Assembly: GCA_964389685.1 (NCBI GenBank)
Contig: CAYMFM010000001.1
Coordinates: forward strand, 62,001 to 126,000
DNA length: 64,000 nt
Direction of reading: 5' to 3'
From: G020353115 sp964389685
Lineage (GTDB): Bacteria; Bacteroidota; Bacteroidia; Bacteroidales; VadinHA17
Below the pieces are notes generated by a model. The model was not told the origin of the DNA and ran no database searches. It saw nothing but the letters and a program-made list of their open reading frames with translations. Of this stretch, positions 25,663 through 35,186 are shown piece after piece. The position numbers and the translations under genes were made by a program. Numbering within the stretch: position 1 is the stretch's first letter; the number at the start of each line of letters is the position of its first letter.

Positions 25663-27222
25663 ATGAGAAAAATTAAAATTTTATGGACGGATGACGAGAT
25701 TGATGTATTGAAATCTCATATTTTTTTCCTGGAGGAAAAAGGATTTATCATTGAAACCGCTACCAATGGTGATGATGCCATTGAATTGGTAAAACAATCA
25801 GATTTCGATCTGATATTTCTCGATGAGCACATGCCCGGAATGAGTGGACTGGAAACACTGAAGATGATAAAGAGTATCGCTCCCGATATTCCCGTTGTTA
25901 TGATAACAAAAAGCGAAGAGGAGAATATCATGGAAGAAGCGATAGGATCAAACATTGATGATTACCTGATCAAACCGGTTAATCCGAACCAGATCCTGCA
26001 TTCCATTAAGAAAAATATTGACCAGAAACGGCTTGTAACAGAAAAAACCACTTCAGATTACCGGGAAGAATTTGGGAAAATATCCGGAAAGATTAATGCT
26101 GCTGTGGGTTTTTCGGACTGGGTAAGCATCTATAAAGAATTGATTTACTGGCAATTGGAGCTTGATAAATCGGGGGAGACCGGTATGGCTGATGTGCTGG
26201 GTATGCAGGAAACCGAAGCCAACCATGCATTCGGGAAATTCATAAAAGCGAATTACCTCAACTGGTTTGATTCATCAAACACCGTTGACAAACCACTTCT
26301 TTCACCGGATCTTTTTTCCCAGCAGATCTTTCCAATGCTGGATATGGGAGAGAAGGTTGTTTTTATCCTTGTTGATAACCTCAGATGGGACCAATGGAAG
26401 GTTATTTATCCTTCCATCACTGATTATTTCAGGATTGAACAGGAAGAGATCTATTGTAGCATATTACCGACAGCTACCCAGTATTCAAGAAACGCCATAT
26501 TTTCCGGACTCATGCCCTTGAAAATTGAGCAACTTTATCCCGAATTCTGGGTGTTTGATGATGAAGATATGGGGAAAAACCTCTGGGAGAAAGAACTCTT
26601 GGAAAAGCAGCTACAACGTGCAGGGAAAGACTACTCATTCACCTACGAGAAGATAAACAATTTAGCTGCCGGGAAGAAACTGGTTGACAATATTGCCGAT
26701 TATATCCAACGACCCTTACTGGTTATTGTGTACAATTTTTTAGATATGCTTTCTCACGCCAGGACAGAAATTGAGATGATCCGGGAACTGGCAGATGATG
26801 AACCGGCCTATCGGTCATTAACCTTCTCCTGGTTTCAGCATTCCCCTCTGCTGGAGTTGATTAAATCGCTGGCAGACCATGATGTAAAGCTGGTCATTAC
26901 AACCGACCATGGATCGATTCGCGTTCAGGACCCCGTCAAGGTCGTGGGGGACAGGAGTACTTCAACTAACCTGAGGTATAAACAAGGGAAAAACCTGAAT
27001 TATGATCCCCAGAAGGTTTTTGATATCAAAAAACCGGAATTGGCTTTTCTGCCCAGATCGAATGTTAGCTCACGTTATATATTCTCTGTTAATGACCAGT
27101 TCTTTGCCTATCCCCAGAATTATAACCATTACGTAAAATACTATCGAAACACCATCCAGCATGGAGGGATATCGATGCAGGAAATGCTGATTCCTTTTGT
27201 CAGACTTGCAACCGTTGGATAA
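25663..27222 (+). CDS. porX: Type IX secretion response regulator PorX (receiver + PglZ)
   Basis: 519 residues. N-terminal receiver domain with the acidic pair at 10-11 (WTDDE), phosphoacceptor Asp54 in FLDEHMPG and the Lys in LIKPV near 103. There is no DNA-binding domain; from about 160 a helical linker leads to a PglZ alkaline-phosphatase-fold domain (FILVDNLRWDQW, TTDHGSIR). PorX regulates the T9SS genes together with the kinase PorY and sigma factor SigP in Porphyromonas, and the PglZ part has phosphodiesterase activity in studied members. The 3' end overlaps an in-frame upstream extension of tsaE, but not the likely tsaE start. Confidence 0.95.
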   Translation: MRKIKILWTDDEIDVLKSHIFFLEEKGFIIETATNGDDAIELVKQSDFDLIFLDEHMPGMSGLETLKMIKSIAPDIPVVMITKSEEENIMEEAIGSNIDDYLIKPVNPNQILHSIKKNIDQKRLVTEKTTSDYREEFGKISGKINAAVGFSDWVSIYKELIYWQLELDKSGETGMADVLGMQETEANHAFGKFIKANYLNWFDSSNTVDKPLLSPDLFSQQIFPMLDMGEKVVFILVDNLRWDQWKVIYPSITDYFRIEQEEIYCSILPTATQYSRNAIFSGLMPLKIEQLYPEFWVFDDEDMGKNLWEKELLEKQLQRAGKDYSFTYEKINNLAAGKKLVDNIADYIQRPLLVIVYNFLDMLSHARTEIEMIRELADDEPAYRSLTFSWFQHSPLLELIKSLADHDVKLVITTDHGSIRVQDPVKVVGDRSTSTNLRYKQGKNLNYDPQKVFDIKKPELAFLPRSNVSSRYIFSVNDQFFAYPQNYNHYVKYYRNTIQHGGISMQEMLIPFVRLATVG

Positions 27223-27238
27223 ACTGGAATTTTCACGG

Positions 27239-27664
27239 ATGAAAAGAATCCAGATTGATAGTAAAGACCAGCTTGGTAAAGTCGTTCAGGTCATTCTGGG
27301 AGCGTATCAGAATTATCGGATCTTTGCCTTCTATGGAGAACTGGGATCGGGTAAAACCACCACGATCCAGGAAATTTGCAGGAGACTTAACGTGAATGAC
27401 GTGGTCCACAGCCCATCCTTTTCTATCGTGAATGAATACCGGTCCGCAAAAGGGTTTGTGGTGTATCATTTTGATCTCTACCGGATTGAAAAAATAGAAG
27501 AAGTTTTTGATCTTGGCTACGAAGACTATTTTTACAGTGGGAACTATTGCTTTATCGAATGGCCTGAATTGATTGAGGAGCTATTGCCTGCCGGCACAAT
27601 ACCCGTTAAAATTGAAGTAGGGTCTGCCGGGAAACGTTTTTTTCAGTTCGATAAACCACTCTGA
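27239..27664 (+). CDS. tsaE: tRNA threonylcarbamoyladenosine biosynthesis ATPase TsaE
   Basis: 141 residues from the ATG at 27239; a frame extension back to 27197 overlaps porX and adds nothing typical of the family. Walker A GELGSGKTT at 33-41, SPSFSIVNEY (switch I) and FDLYRI, then FIEWPE, all characteristic. It drives the TsaBDE complex that makes t6A37 in ANN-decoding tRNAs. The porX-tsaE-ald order is familiar from other Bacteroidota. Confidence 0.95.
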   Translation: MKRIQIDSKDQLGKVVQVILGAYQNYRIFAFYGELGSGKTTTIQEICRRLNVNDVVHSPSFSIVNEYRSAKGFVVYHFDLYRIEKIEEVFDLGYEDYFYSGNYCFIEWPELIEELLPAGTIPVKIEVGSAGKRFFQFDKPL

Positions 27665-27700
27665 TTCAATATCGGCAAATCTTCCCGCAACATGAAAAAG

Positions 27701-27732
27701 TTTGAATTTCATTTGAAATTGTCGTAATTTTA
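27701..27732 (+). promoter_or_regulatory. Promoter for ald
   Basis: TTTG at 27701-27704 and TAATTTTA at 27725-27732 (one mismatch to TAnnTTTG) are 20 bp apart, the expected -33/-7 spacing. Confidence 0.4.
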
Positions 27733-27779
27733 AATGCACTGGAATCGAAAGCAGGAAAGTTAATTTAAACCAGTCTGTT

Positions 27780-29000
27780 ATGAAAGATCAGAAGGGATCA
27801 GAGTCGCTCATGTTCGGTAAGAGCAATTTACTTCCGCAGGAGGAAGTGCTGGAAGTTGGAAAAAGACAGAAGAAATTGATTATTGGGATCCCCAGAGAAT
27901 CCAAGAAAGATGAAAACCGCGTGGCATTGACACCGGAAGCAGTAGGATTGCTGGTGGATCAGGGACATGAAGTGAATGTTGAGAGCAAGGCAGGTAGCGA
28001 TGCAAGCTATACTGATACAGATTATAGTGAGTACGGGGGGTTCATTGTGGATAGCCGAAAAGAGATCTTTAGTGCTGATATTATCCTGAAAATTGCTCCC
28101 CTTACACTCGGTGAGATTGAACAGTTGAAAGGGAACCAGTTGATCATTTCCTCCTTGCATGCCATTAATCAAACAGAAGCCTATTTTCGCCAGTTAATGC
28201 AGAAAAAGGTGACATCCATTGCCTTTGAAAATCTGAAAGATAAGTTTGACTGTTATCCCGTGGTTCGATCCATGAGTGAAATTGCGGGCATCACCTCCAT
28301 ACTCATCGCTTCGGAATACCTCAGTAATGTGCACAAAGGGAAAGGGGTTATGCTTGGAGGAATTACGGGTATTACACCGGCAGAGGTGGTGATTCTTGGA
28401 GCTGGAACTGCCGCTGAATATGCTGCCAGAGCAGCCATTGGTTTGGGAGCAGTGGTCAAGATCTTTGATAATTCAATCTATAAACTCAGGCGGTTGCAGA
28501 ATTTTGTGGGACAACGGTTACATACTTCGATTTTCCATCCAAAAGTTCTCGAAAAAACACTGAAATCCGCCGATGTTGTGATCGGTGCTGTTCATCTGAT
28601 CGGTAAAGGTCCCCGCTTTTATATTACAGAGGAAATGGTGAAAGGGATGAAGAAAGGATCGGTGATTGTTGACATTAGCATCGACCAGGGAGGTGTCGTT
28701 GAAACATCAGAAACAAAAAGCCATAACGATCCGGTATTTACAAAACACGGTGTCGTCCATTATTGTGTTAGTAATATCCCGTCAAGAGTAGCCCGAACTG
28801 CCTCCATTGCGCTGAGCAATGTTTTTGCGCCTATTCTTATCAATATCGGTAATTCAGGTGGTATCAAAACCCTGCTAAAAGAGGATAAGGGTTTGAGGAA
28901 AGGGGTATATATATATAATGGAATCCTGACCAACAGTTACATTGGCAACCACTTCGGAATCCTCTCAAAAGATATTGATCTGCTCCTCGCCGCCTTTTAG
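27780..29000 (+). CDS. ald: Alanine dehydrogenase
   Basis: 406 residues. After an N-terminal extension of about 35 residues common in Bacteroidota members comes IGIPRESKKDENRVALTP. The NAD-binding VVILGAGTAAEYAARAAIGLGA and DISIDQGGVVETS segments follow. It reversibly deaminates L-alanine to pyruvate and ammonia with NAD+. It has its own promoter and waaA starts 22 bp downstream. Confidence 0.93.
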   Translation: MKDQKGSESLMFGKSNLLPQEEVLEVGKRQKKLIIGIPRESKKDENRVALTPEAVGLLVDQGHEVNVESKAGSDASYTDTDYSEYGGFIVDSRKEIFSADIILKIAPLTLGEIEQLKGNQLIISSLHAINQTEAYFRQLMQKKVTSIAFENLKDKFDCYPVVRSMSEIAGITSILIASEYLSNVHKGKGVMLGGITGITPAEVVILGAGTAAEYAARAAIGLGAVVKIFDNSIYKLRRLQNFVGQRLHTSIFHPKVLEKTLKSADVVIGAVHLIGKGPRFYITEEMVKGMKKGSVIVDISIDQGGVVETSETKSHNDPVFTKHGVVHYCVSNIPSRVARTASIALSNVFAPILINIGNSGGIKTLLKEDKGLRKGVYIYNGILTNSYIGNHFGILSKDIDLLLAAF

Positions 29001-29022
29001 TAAAGCCCTAATCTGTTTTTGA

Positions 29023-30255
29023 ATGAGAATCATATATAACCTTGCTATCAGAATCTTCTCCTTCTTCATCTTCGTAGCTTCTGGTTTTAATATAAAAGCA
29101 CGACTATTCAGATCGGGTCGCAGAGGTCTGTTTAAACAAATCCGGGAAAAGGTTAATCCCGATGAGGGGGTTATATGGTTTCATTGTGCTTCACTGGGAG
29201 AATTTGAACAGGGAAGACCGGTTATCGAATCGATAAAAACAGAGAGACCCGACCAAAAAATCCTCCTTACGTTCTTTTCTCCCTCAGGATATGAAGTGAG
29301 AAAAAATTACGAGTTGGCCGATTACATCTTCTATCTCCCTTACGATACGAAAAAAAATGCAGAGCAATTCATTCGCCTTGTAAATCCGGAGATGGTTATT
29401 TTTGTCAAGTATGAATTCTGGTATCATTACATTCACACACTCAGCTTGAAGAACGTACCGGTTTATCTCATTTCATCAAATTTTCGTCCAAACCAGGTTT
29501 TCTTCAGGTGGTATGGTGGTTTTTTCCGGCAAATCCTTCACCTCTTTACCCACCTGTTTGTTCAGAACCACCGTTCCAAAGAACTGGTATCATTCCTTCC
29601 TTCAGACCGGGTTACCGTATCCGGGGATACCCGGTTCGACCGCGTGCATGCCATTGCAAATCAGCGCAGGAACCTGCCGGTAATTGAAACCTTCAAACGG
29701 GATCGGCTCACACTGGTAGCCGGAAGTACCTGGAAAGAGGATGAAGATATCCTGATCCGGTATATCAATGAGTTGGGGGGAGAACAAAAATGGATCCTGG
29801 TTCCGCATGAGATCCATGAGCATCACATCAACCGGATGATGCGATTGATGAACAGACCCACCATGCGTTATTCTGAGACCGGGGAAAAGGATTGTTCGCA
29901 GGCTGATGTCCTGATCATAGACAACATCGGAATGCTCTCATCACTTTATTACTATGGTAACCTCGCATTCGTTGGCGGGGGATTTGGAAAAGGGATCCAC
30001 AATATCCTGGAGGCTGCAACCTATGGCATACCGGTGCTTTTCGGACCCAAATACAAAGCCTTCCAGGAAGCCATTGACCTGGTTAACCTGGGAGGGGCAT
30101 TTTCCGTCAGAAGTTATGAAGAATTAATGAACATCCTTCAGCAACTTACGGGTGATCGGGAATACCTGAAAAACAGTGGATGCATTGCCAGGGATTATGT
30201 AAAAACAAACCTCGGAGCCACAAAATCCATTGTTGAAAAATTATTGAAGGATTAA
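29023..30255 (+). CDS. waaA: 3-deoxy-D-manno-octulosonic acid (Kdo) transferase
   Basis: 410 residues. N-terminal membrane anchor (about 6-24), then FHCASLGEFEQGRPVI, PYDTKKNAEQFI, KYEFWYHY, and in the second half GSTWKEDEDIL and FVGGGFGKGIHNILEAATYGIPV, the GT30 family signature. It transfers Kdo from CMP-Kdo to lipid A precursor at the inner face of the inner membrane. Probably co-transcribed with ald. Confidence 0.95.
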   Translation: MRIIYNLAIRIFSFFIFVASGFNIKARLFRSGRRGLFKQIREKVNPDEGVIWFHCASLGEFEQGRPVIESIKTERPDQKILLTFFSPSGYEVRKNYELADYIFYLPYDTKKNAEQFIRLVNPEMVIFVKYEFWYHYIHTLSLKNVPVYLISSNFRPNQVFFRWYGGFFRQILHLFTHLFVQNHRSKELVSFLPSDRVTVSGDTRFDRVHAIANQRRNLPVIETFKRDRLTLVAGSTWKEDEDILIRYINELGGEQKWILVPHEIHEHHINRMMRLMNRPTMRYSETGEKDCSQADVLIIDNIGMLSSLYYYGNLAFVGGGFGKGIHNILEAATYGIPVLFGPKYKAFQEAIDLVNLGGAFSVRSYEELMNILQQLTGDREYLKNSGCIARDYVKTNLGATKSIVEKLLKD

Positions 30256-30321
30256 TTCCAACACCCTCTTTTATTCTCTATTTTTAATCCTTTTTTATGC
30301 TTTTTAACCCTGAAAATCTTA

Positions 30322-32991
30322 ATGCCTATGAAATCTTTTTTGAGAACCTTTTTCAGTCTCACCTTCTGTTTTGCCCTGGTAGCAGCATACGGGCAGGGAA
30401 CTGTTGAGGGTGTTGTAAAAGATCCTGCTGCAAATGAATCCCTCATCGGAGCCTCGATCCTTGTGCAGGGAGAATCAAGGGGTACGGTATCCAATCTGGA
30501 TGGGAGTTTTTCCCTGCAGTTGGAACCCGGCACTTATGTTCTTGAAATTTCCTTTGTGGGATATATAACTAAAACGGTGGACGTGACGGTAAGGGATGGA
30601 CAGACAACCGACCTGGAAGAAATTGCATTGGATGTCAATGCAGTGGGTTTACAGGAGGTGCGGGTGGTCTCCTCGATGGCAATTGCCCGTCAGACACCGG
30701 TGGCCGTTTCATCCGTAAAACCCAGGCAGATCATGGAAAAACTGGGAAACCAGGAGTATCCGGAAATTCTGAAATCCACCCCCGGTATATACGCCACCAA
30801 GCAGGGAGGTGCATTCGGAGATTCCAGGGTGAACCTGCGTGGATTTGATCAGCGTAACATTGCGGTGATGATAAACGGTGTACCGGTCAATGATATGGAA
30901 AATGGATGGGTCTACTGGTCAAACTGGGCAGGACTTCCCGATGTAACCCAGTATATGCAGGTTCAACGAGGACTGGGTGCCGCTAAAATCGCTGTTCCAT
31001 CTGTGGGCGGAACCATCAATATCATGACACGCACAACAGATGCTGTCCGGGGTGGTAACTTCATTTATGGACTGGGAAATGATAAATACCAGAAAATCGC
31101 CTTTACATTCTCAACCGGACTTTATGACAACGGCTGGGCATCAACCATATCACTCGCCAGTACAAACGGCGACGGATATGTGGATGGAACCCAGTTTGAA
31201 TCCTACTCCTATTTTTTGAACATTTCAAAACGGGTTAATGATAAACACTCCCTGGCATTTTCACTGTTTGGCGCCCCTCAATGGCACGGACAGAGAGCAA
31301 CGGATCTATCCATCGAGACCTTTGAAAAGTATGGAATTAGATATAATGTGGACTGGGGTTATAAGGATGGAGCAATTGAATACGCCAGGAAGAACTATTA
31401 CCACAAACCACAGGCAATCCTGAACCATTTCTGGACAGTAAATGAACGGACAAGCCTGTTAACCGCTTTGTATGCATCCATCGGTACCGGTGGAGGAACC
31501 GGCAGTTACGGTAATACAGATAAATTTTATGGTGACTACCTGAGGAATGGCCAGGTTGATTTTGACCGGATCGTTGATGAAAATGTAGCCCGCGGAAGCC
31601 TGGGATCGGAAAGCATACTCCGGTCATCCGTCAATAACCACAATTGGTATGGTGTCCTTTCAACCCTGAACCATAAATGGGGAAACCTGAGTGTAAACGG
31701 GGGGTTTGATGGAAGATATTACAAGGGTGAACATTACCGCATTGTGACTGACCTCCTGGGAGGAGAGTACTTTTTGGATATGAACCGAAATTACAACAAA
31801 CCAATCAACGTTGCCGACGTTGGAGATAAAATTGATTACTATGACGATGGAGAAGTACTGTGGGCCGGCATTTTTGCACAGGCCGAATATACACTGGGTA
31901 ACCTTTCGGCATTTGTTGCAGGGTCTTTTTCAGATAAAATGTACAGGCGAACAGACTACTTTAATTATTTTGATGATGACCTGAAAAAAAAGCTGAGAAT
32001 TGATGCTCTTCTCTATGGGGGTTCCCATTTGCAACAAGAATACTTGGATCTGCTGGGAGAATCTACCTATAACAATGCCATGAATACCGACCAGGTTACT
32101 GACTGGACCACCTACCTGGGCTTCAGTTTCAAAGGGGGAGCAAATTATAACCTGAACGATAACCATAACGTATTCATCAATACCGGTTTCTTTGCCCGCC
32201 AGCCTGATTTTAATGCAACATACCTGAATTACCTGAATGTCCTGAATGAAGATGCCAGGAACGAAAAGGTATTCAGCTTTGAACTGGGTTACGGATTAAA
32301 CACCAGTGTACTCATTGCAAACCTGAATGTGTATTATACTAAATGGCTGGATAAAACCTTCATTAGAACTTCCTCGCAAACCAATCCGGATGGTTCTGTC
32401 GACTACTTCACAGCCAATATCCTTGGAGTGGATGCACTGCATAAGGGAATTGAACTGGATCTGATTTACAGACCCATTAGCAAACTCAGTATTTTAGGTA
32501 TGATCTCCCTGGCTGACTGGCGATGGTTGAACGACCTGGAAGATGTTAACCTGTTTGATGACAACCAGGAAATAGTGGGAACGTATAACCTTTATCTAGC
32601 CGATGTTCATGTTGGAGATGCTGCCCAGACAACCTTTGCGCTTGGGATCGATTATGAACTATTGCAAGGAGTAAAAATTGGCGTTGATTATAACTATTAC
32701 GACAGGCTTTTTGCGGAATTTGACCCCCTCAGCAGAACTTCAGCCCCGGAAGATGACAAGAAAAATCCCGAAGCCTGGGAGTTACCAACCTTCGGTCTGG
32801 TGGATGTAAACCTGCGATATGATTTTACCCTGGCAGGATTGAACGTATCATTTTTTGCAAACATGAACAACCTGTTTGATGAAAAGTATATATCCGATGC
32901 TTATGATGGAGATTTTCATGACTGGAAAAGCGCTGAGGTATATTATGGATGGGGAAGATCATGGAGCGTCAGTTTGAGAGTCAACTTTTAG
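30322..32991 (+). CDS. TonB-dependent outer-membrane receptor with carboxypeptidase-regulatory-like domain
   Basis: 889 residues. Signal peptide (about 1-25, ending YGQ), then a carboxypeptidase regulatory-like beta-sandwich (28-110: VEGVVKD...LIGASILVQG...GTVSNLDGSFSLQL). A plug domain follows (about 125-240; SSVKPRQIMEKLGNQEYPEILKS with RGFDQRN). The rest is a 22-stranded-type barrel ending in the aromatic SVSLRVNF. The substrate is unknown. It is not a SusC with a SusD partner: the next gene (32 bp downstream) is an unrelated lipoprotein, which could be the surface substrate-binding partner. Confidence 0.93.
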   Translation: MPMKSFLRTFFSLTFCFALVAAYGQGTVEGVVKDPAANESLIGASILVQGESRGTVSNLDGSFSLQLEPGTYVLEISFVGYITKTVDVTVRDGQTTDLEEIALDVNAVGLQEVRVVSSMAIARQTPVAVSSVKPRQIMEKLGNQEYPEILKSTPGIYATKQGGAFGDSRVNLRGFDQRNIAVMINGVPVNDMENGWVYWSNWAGLPDVTQYMQVQRGLGAAKIAVPSVGGTINIMTRTTDAVRGGNFIYGLGNDKYQKIAFTFSTGLYDNGWASTISLASTNGDGYVDGTQFESYSYFLNISKRVNDKHSLAFSLFGAPQWHGQRATDLSIETFEKYGIRYNVDWGYKDGAIEYARKNYYHKPQAILNHFWTVNERTSLLTALYASIGTGGGTGSYGNTDKFYGDYLRNGQVDFDRIVDENVARGSLGSESILRSSVNNHNWYGVLSTLNHKWGNLSVNGGFDGRYYKGEHYRIVTDLLGGEYFLDMNRNYNKPINVADVGDKIDYYDDGEVLWAGIFAQAEYTLGNLSAFVAGSFSDKMYRRTDYFNYFDDDLKKKLRIDALLYGGSHLQQEYLDLLGESTYNNAMNTDQVTDWTTYLGFSFKGGANYNLNDNHNVFINTGFFARQPDFNATYLNYLNVLNEDARNEKVFSFELGYGLNTSVLIANLNVYYTKWLDKTFIRTSSQTNPDGSVDYFTANILGVDALHKGIELDLIYRPISKLSILGMISLADWRWLNDLEDVNLFDDNQEIVGTYNLYLADVHVGDAAQTTFALGIDYELLQGVKIGVDYNYYDRLFAEFDPLSRTSAPEDDKKNPEAWELPTFGLVDVNLRYDFTLAGLNVSFFANMNNLFDEKYISDAYDGDFHDWKSAEVYYGWGRSWSVSLRVNF

Positions 32992-33023
32992 AATCCCTTA
33001 TTTGAACCAGAAAAAAAACGATC

Positions 33024-34817
33024 ATGAAAACAATAATCTATTATTTGATATGCATCACACTGGTTTTTTCAGCCTGTGATCCCATGGATGATATCCTGGA
33101 TGAACTCAATGAACTGAATAAAGAATATGTGGGTGAAGCTACCTATACTCTCATCAGTGATGATTATGAAACCATAGCCGATCTGGCCCTCTATGCAGAT
33201 TCCAATGATGTTGTCAATGCCAGCTTTATAGAAACAAACGAATATTTCTGCGACACGGTATCCGCTTCAAAATACATACCTGCACTCCTGTCAAACTTGT
33301 TTCCGGCATTTGGTAAGAACTCGGTTGCAACCATCACCTATAACTTCTATGATGGGTATCCTGGCTATTTAATGGGTTATGTCCAGGCTCCGTTTTATGA
33401 AGTGGCTTCTGAAGACTATCAAAGCGTTGGTGGTTCAGTGGAAGAGTATGAGTTTTTCCTTCCCGGCGATGAACCGGAGGATCATCTTCCGGGCATATTG
33501 ATTAGTCAATTTCCAGACGCAGTTGATGGGGATATGGTGCTCGTTGAATGTAAGTATTCACCGGTTATACCAACCGGACCTGCCGAAAACATCCTTTTTG
33601 AGGATGACTTTGAAGATGATGACCAGCTACTCAAGTGGACGGCATACAGTGTAGTGGGGGACCAGGTTTGGTCCCATTCAAGTTACAGTGGGAACAGTTT
33701 CGTAAAAATATCCGGTTATTATGATGGCGGGAACCACCTGAATGAGGATTGGTTGATCACTCCTGCGATTAACCTGGATGATACAGAAAATGAAATATTC
33801 ACGTTTTCTACTATGTGTAATTATGCAGGCCCGGTTCTCGAAGTCAAATACTCATCCGATTATACAGGACCAGGGGATCCCTCAACGGCAACATGGACAG
33901 ACTTTACCGGATATTCATTATCAGAAGGAGGATTTGAACTGGTTGAATCCGGTGAAATCTTCCTGGATGCCCTGACAGGATCAATTAACATTGCTTTCGT
34001 ATATACATCCACTGATGCTGAAAGTAAAACATGGGAAGTGGATGATGTAAAGGTCAAAACGGAATCCGATATTAGCTACAACACGGTATATGATATCTAC
34101 CAATTCAACGGGACCACCTGGTCCCCGGAAGAAGATCTGTTTGTTCTGGACTCGGATGAATACGATGCAATGGGAGATCCAGGGAAATACGATAACTTCT
34201 CGTCCAGTGAACCACCGGAAAACTATTTACCCCAGTATTTAAATGCACATTTACCCTATGCACAGGAAGAAGATAAAGTTGCGGTAATGTACCGGTATTA
34301 TGCGGGAACAACCATCTGGAAAGCCGATGAATATTCTGTTTCAGGAGGGCAATGGACAATGTACAAGCCCATAATCGAGCAATCCAGCCAGTTTATCCAG
34401 AATGGCGAGAAATGGGTGTTTGACCCAACCGTGATGTTTAGCCTGGTTTCTTCCGATTATCAGATAATCGTGGATTATGTTAATAACAATGTCGATCCGG
34501 AATACGTGGATAGCTATGGTACCAGTGAATCATACTTTGGCGCAAGCGCCTATTATGGGAATTTTGATATCCGCCCGGGTTACCATGAATTCGACCCTGA
34601 ATCCTGGGAGGAAGCTCTCAAGGAAGCCATTGGAACAGCCCTGTTACCAGTCAAGTTCCCAAATGCTGTCACACAGGTGGAGGGTGTCGATGTTTATTAT
34701 GTTGCCACCTTTGCTACCTATAGTGGTTCTGATGGTACTTATTCCATTACATTCCAATGCACTAAATCGGGGCCGGATCCCGAATTTACGTACATAGAAG
34801 GACCGACTCCAAAGTAG
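33024..34817 (+). CDS. Repeat-built lipoprotein with choice-of-anchor J-like domain
   Basis: 597 residues. Lipobox LVFSAC, Cys about 17. Residues about 200-340 form a jelly-roll of the choice-of-anchor J type (LFEDDFED, NEDWLITPAINL, EVDDVKV). Around it are four degenerate copies of one module, two before (about 38-112, 125-190) and two after (about 372-440, 440-560). Each has a Ser-x-Asp/Glu-Tyr motif (SDDY, SEDY, SDEY, SSDY) and most have LP...FP/LPxA...VxVxYxY. The function is not known. Acidic, secreted and paired with the TonB receptor, it could bind a ligand at the surface. Followed by a terminator. Confidence 0.8.
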   Translation: MKTIIYYLICITLVFSACDPMDDILDELNELNKEYVGEATYTLISDDYETIADLALYADSNDVVNASFIETNEYFCDTVSASKYIPALLSNLFPAFGKNSVATITYNFYDGYPGYLMGYVQAPFYEVASEDYQSVGGSVEEYEFFLPGDEPEDHLPGILISQFPDAVDGDMVLVECKYSPVIPTGPAENILFEDDFEDDDQLLKWTAYSVVGDQVWSHSSYSGNSFVKISGYYDGGNHLNEDWLITPAINLDDTENEIFTFSTMCNYAGPVLEVKYSSDYTGPGDPSTATWTDFTGYSLSEGGFELVESGEIFLDALTGSINIAFVYTSTDAESKTWEVDDVKVKTESDISYNTVYDIYQFNGTTWSPEEDLFVLDSDEYDAMGDPGKYDNFSSSEPPENYLPQYLNAHLPYAQEEDKVAVMYRYYAGTTIWKADEYSVSGGQWTMYKPIIEQSSQFIQNGEKWVFDPTVMFSLVSSDYQIIVDYVNNNVDPEYVDSYGTSESYFGASAYYGNFDIRPGYHEFDPESWEEALKEAIGTALLPVKFPNAVTQVEGVDVYYVATFATYSGSDGTYSITFQCTKSGPDPEFTYIEGPTPK

Positions 34818-34843
34818 TCTTGTAATTAACAAATGTTACAGTT

Positions 34844-34874
34844 AAAGCTGCCTTGATCAGGGCAGCTTTTTTTC
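34844..34874 (+). terminator. Rho-independent terminator after the TonB receptor/lipoprotein pair
   Basis: AAAGCTGCC and GGCAGCTTT pair around a short loop and run into T7. Confidence 0.88.
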
Positions 34875-35186
34875 CCTCTTTGCATAATGAATGACACTGC
34901 ATGATAAATGGTTTATTAACGGTGATGAACGGGGGCATTAAATATAAGAAAATAAGACCTGAATACCTTTATATAATCATTGGATTAATGGATTTATATT
35001 TGTAAGATACTGATAAATAAAGAATTAAACAAGCAAGTTGAAAACTCTTCTGAAATGTTGATAATTAGGAATCAATCGATGTTGCCAAACCTTTTGTCAA
35101 TGCATAAATTGCAATACTCAATTTATTGGGGGGGGCCAATCCTACTTTTCATCATAACAATTACTTAACAATAATTATTTTCATCA
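34875..35186. other. 312-bp intergenic region before nrdJ
   Basis: AT-rich. It holds a TAnnTTTG candidate (34995-35002), a G8 tract inside ATTGG/CCAAT arms (35125-35140) and a near -7 match TACTTTTC at about 35146. I looked for the cobalamin-box pattern of an AdoCbl riboswitch, expected for a B12-dependent reductase, and do not see one. No open frame or tRNA-like sequence is evident. Confidence 0.6.
34995..35002 (+). promoter_or_regulatory. Candidate -7 element upstream of nrdJ
   Basis: TATATTTG matches TAnnTTTG. It would give a long leader of about 175 bases to the nrdJ ATG; a closer, weaker match exists. Confidence 0.3.

Noticed and set aside
34875..35186. Adenosylcobalamin riboswitch before nrdJ
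   Set aside because: Expected from the B12-dependent enzyme, but I found no B12-box-like sequence or long structured leader.
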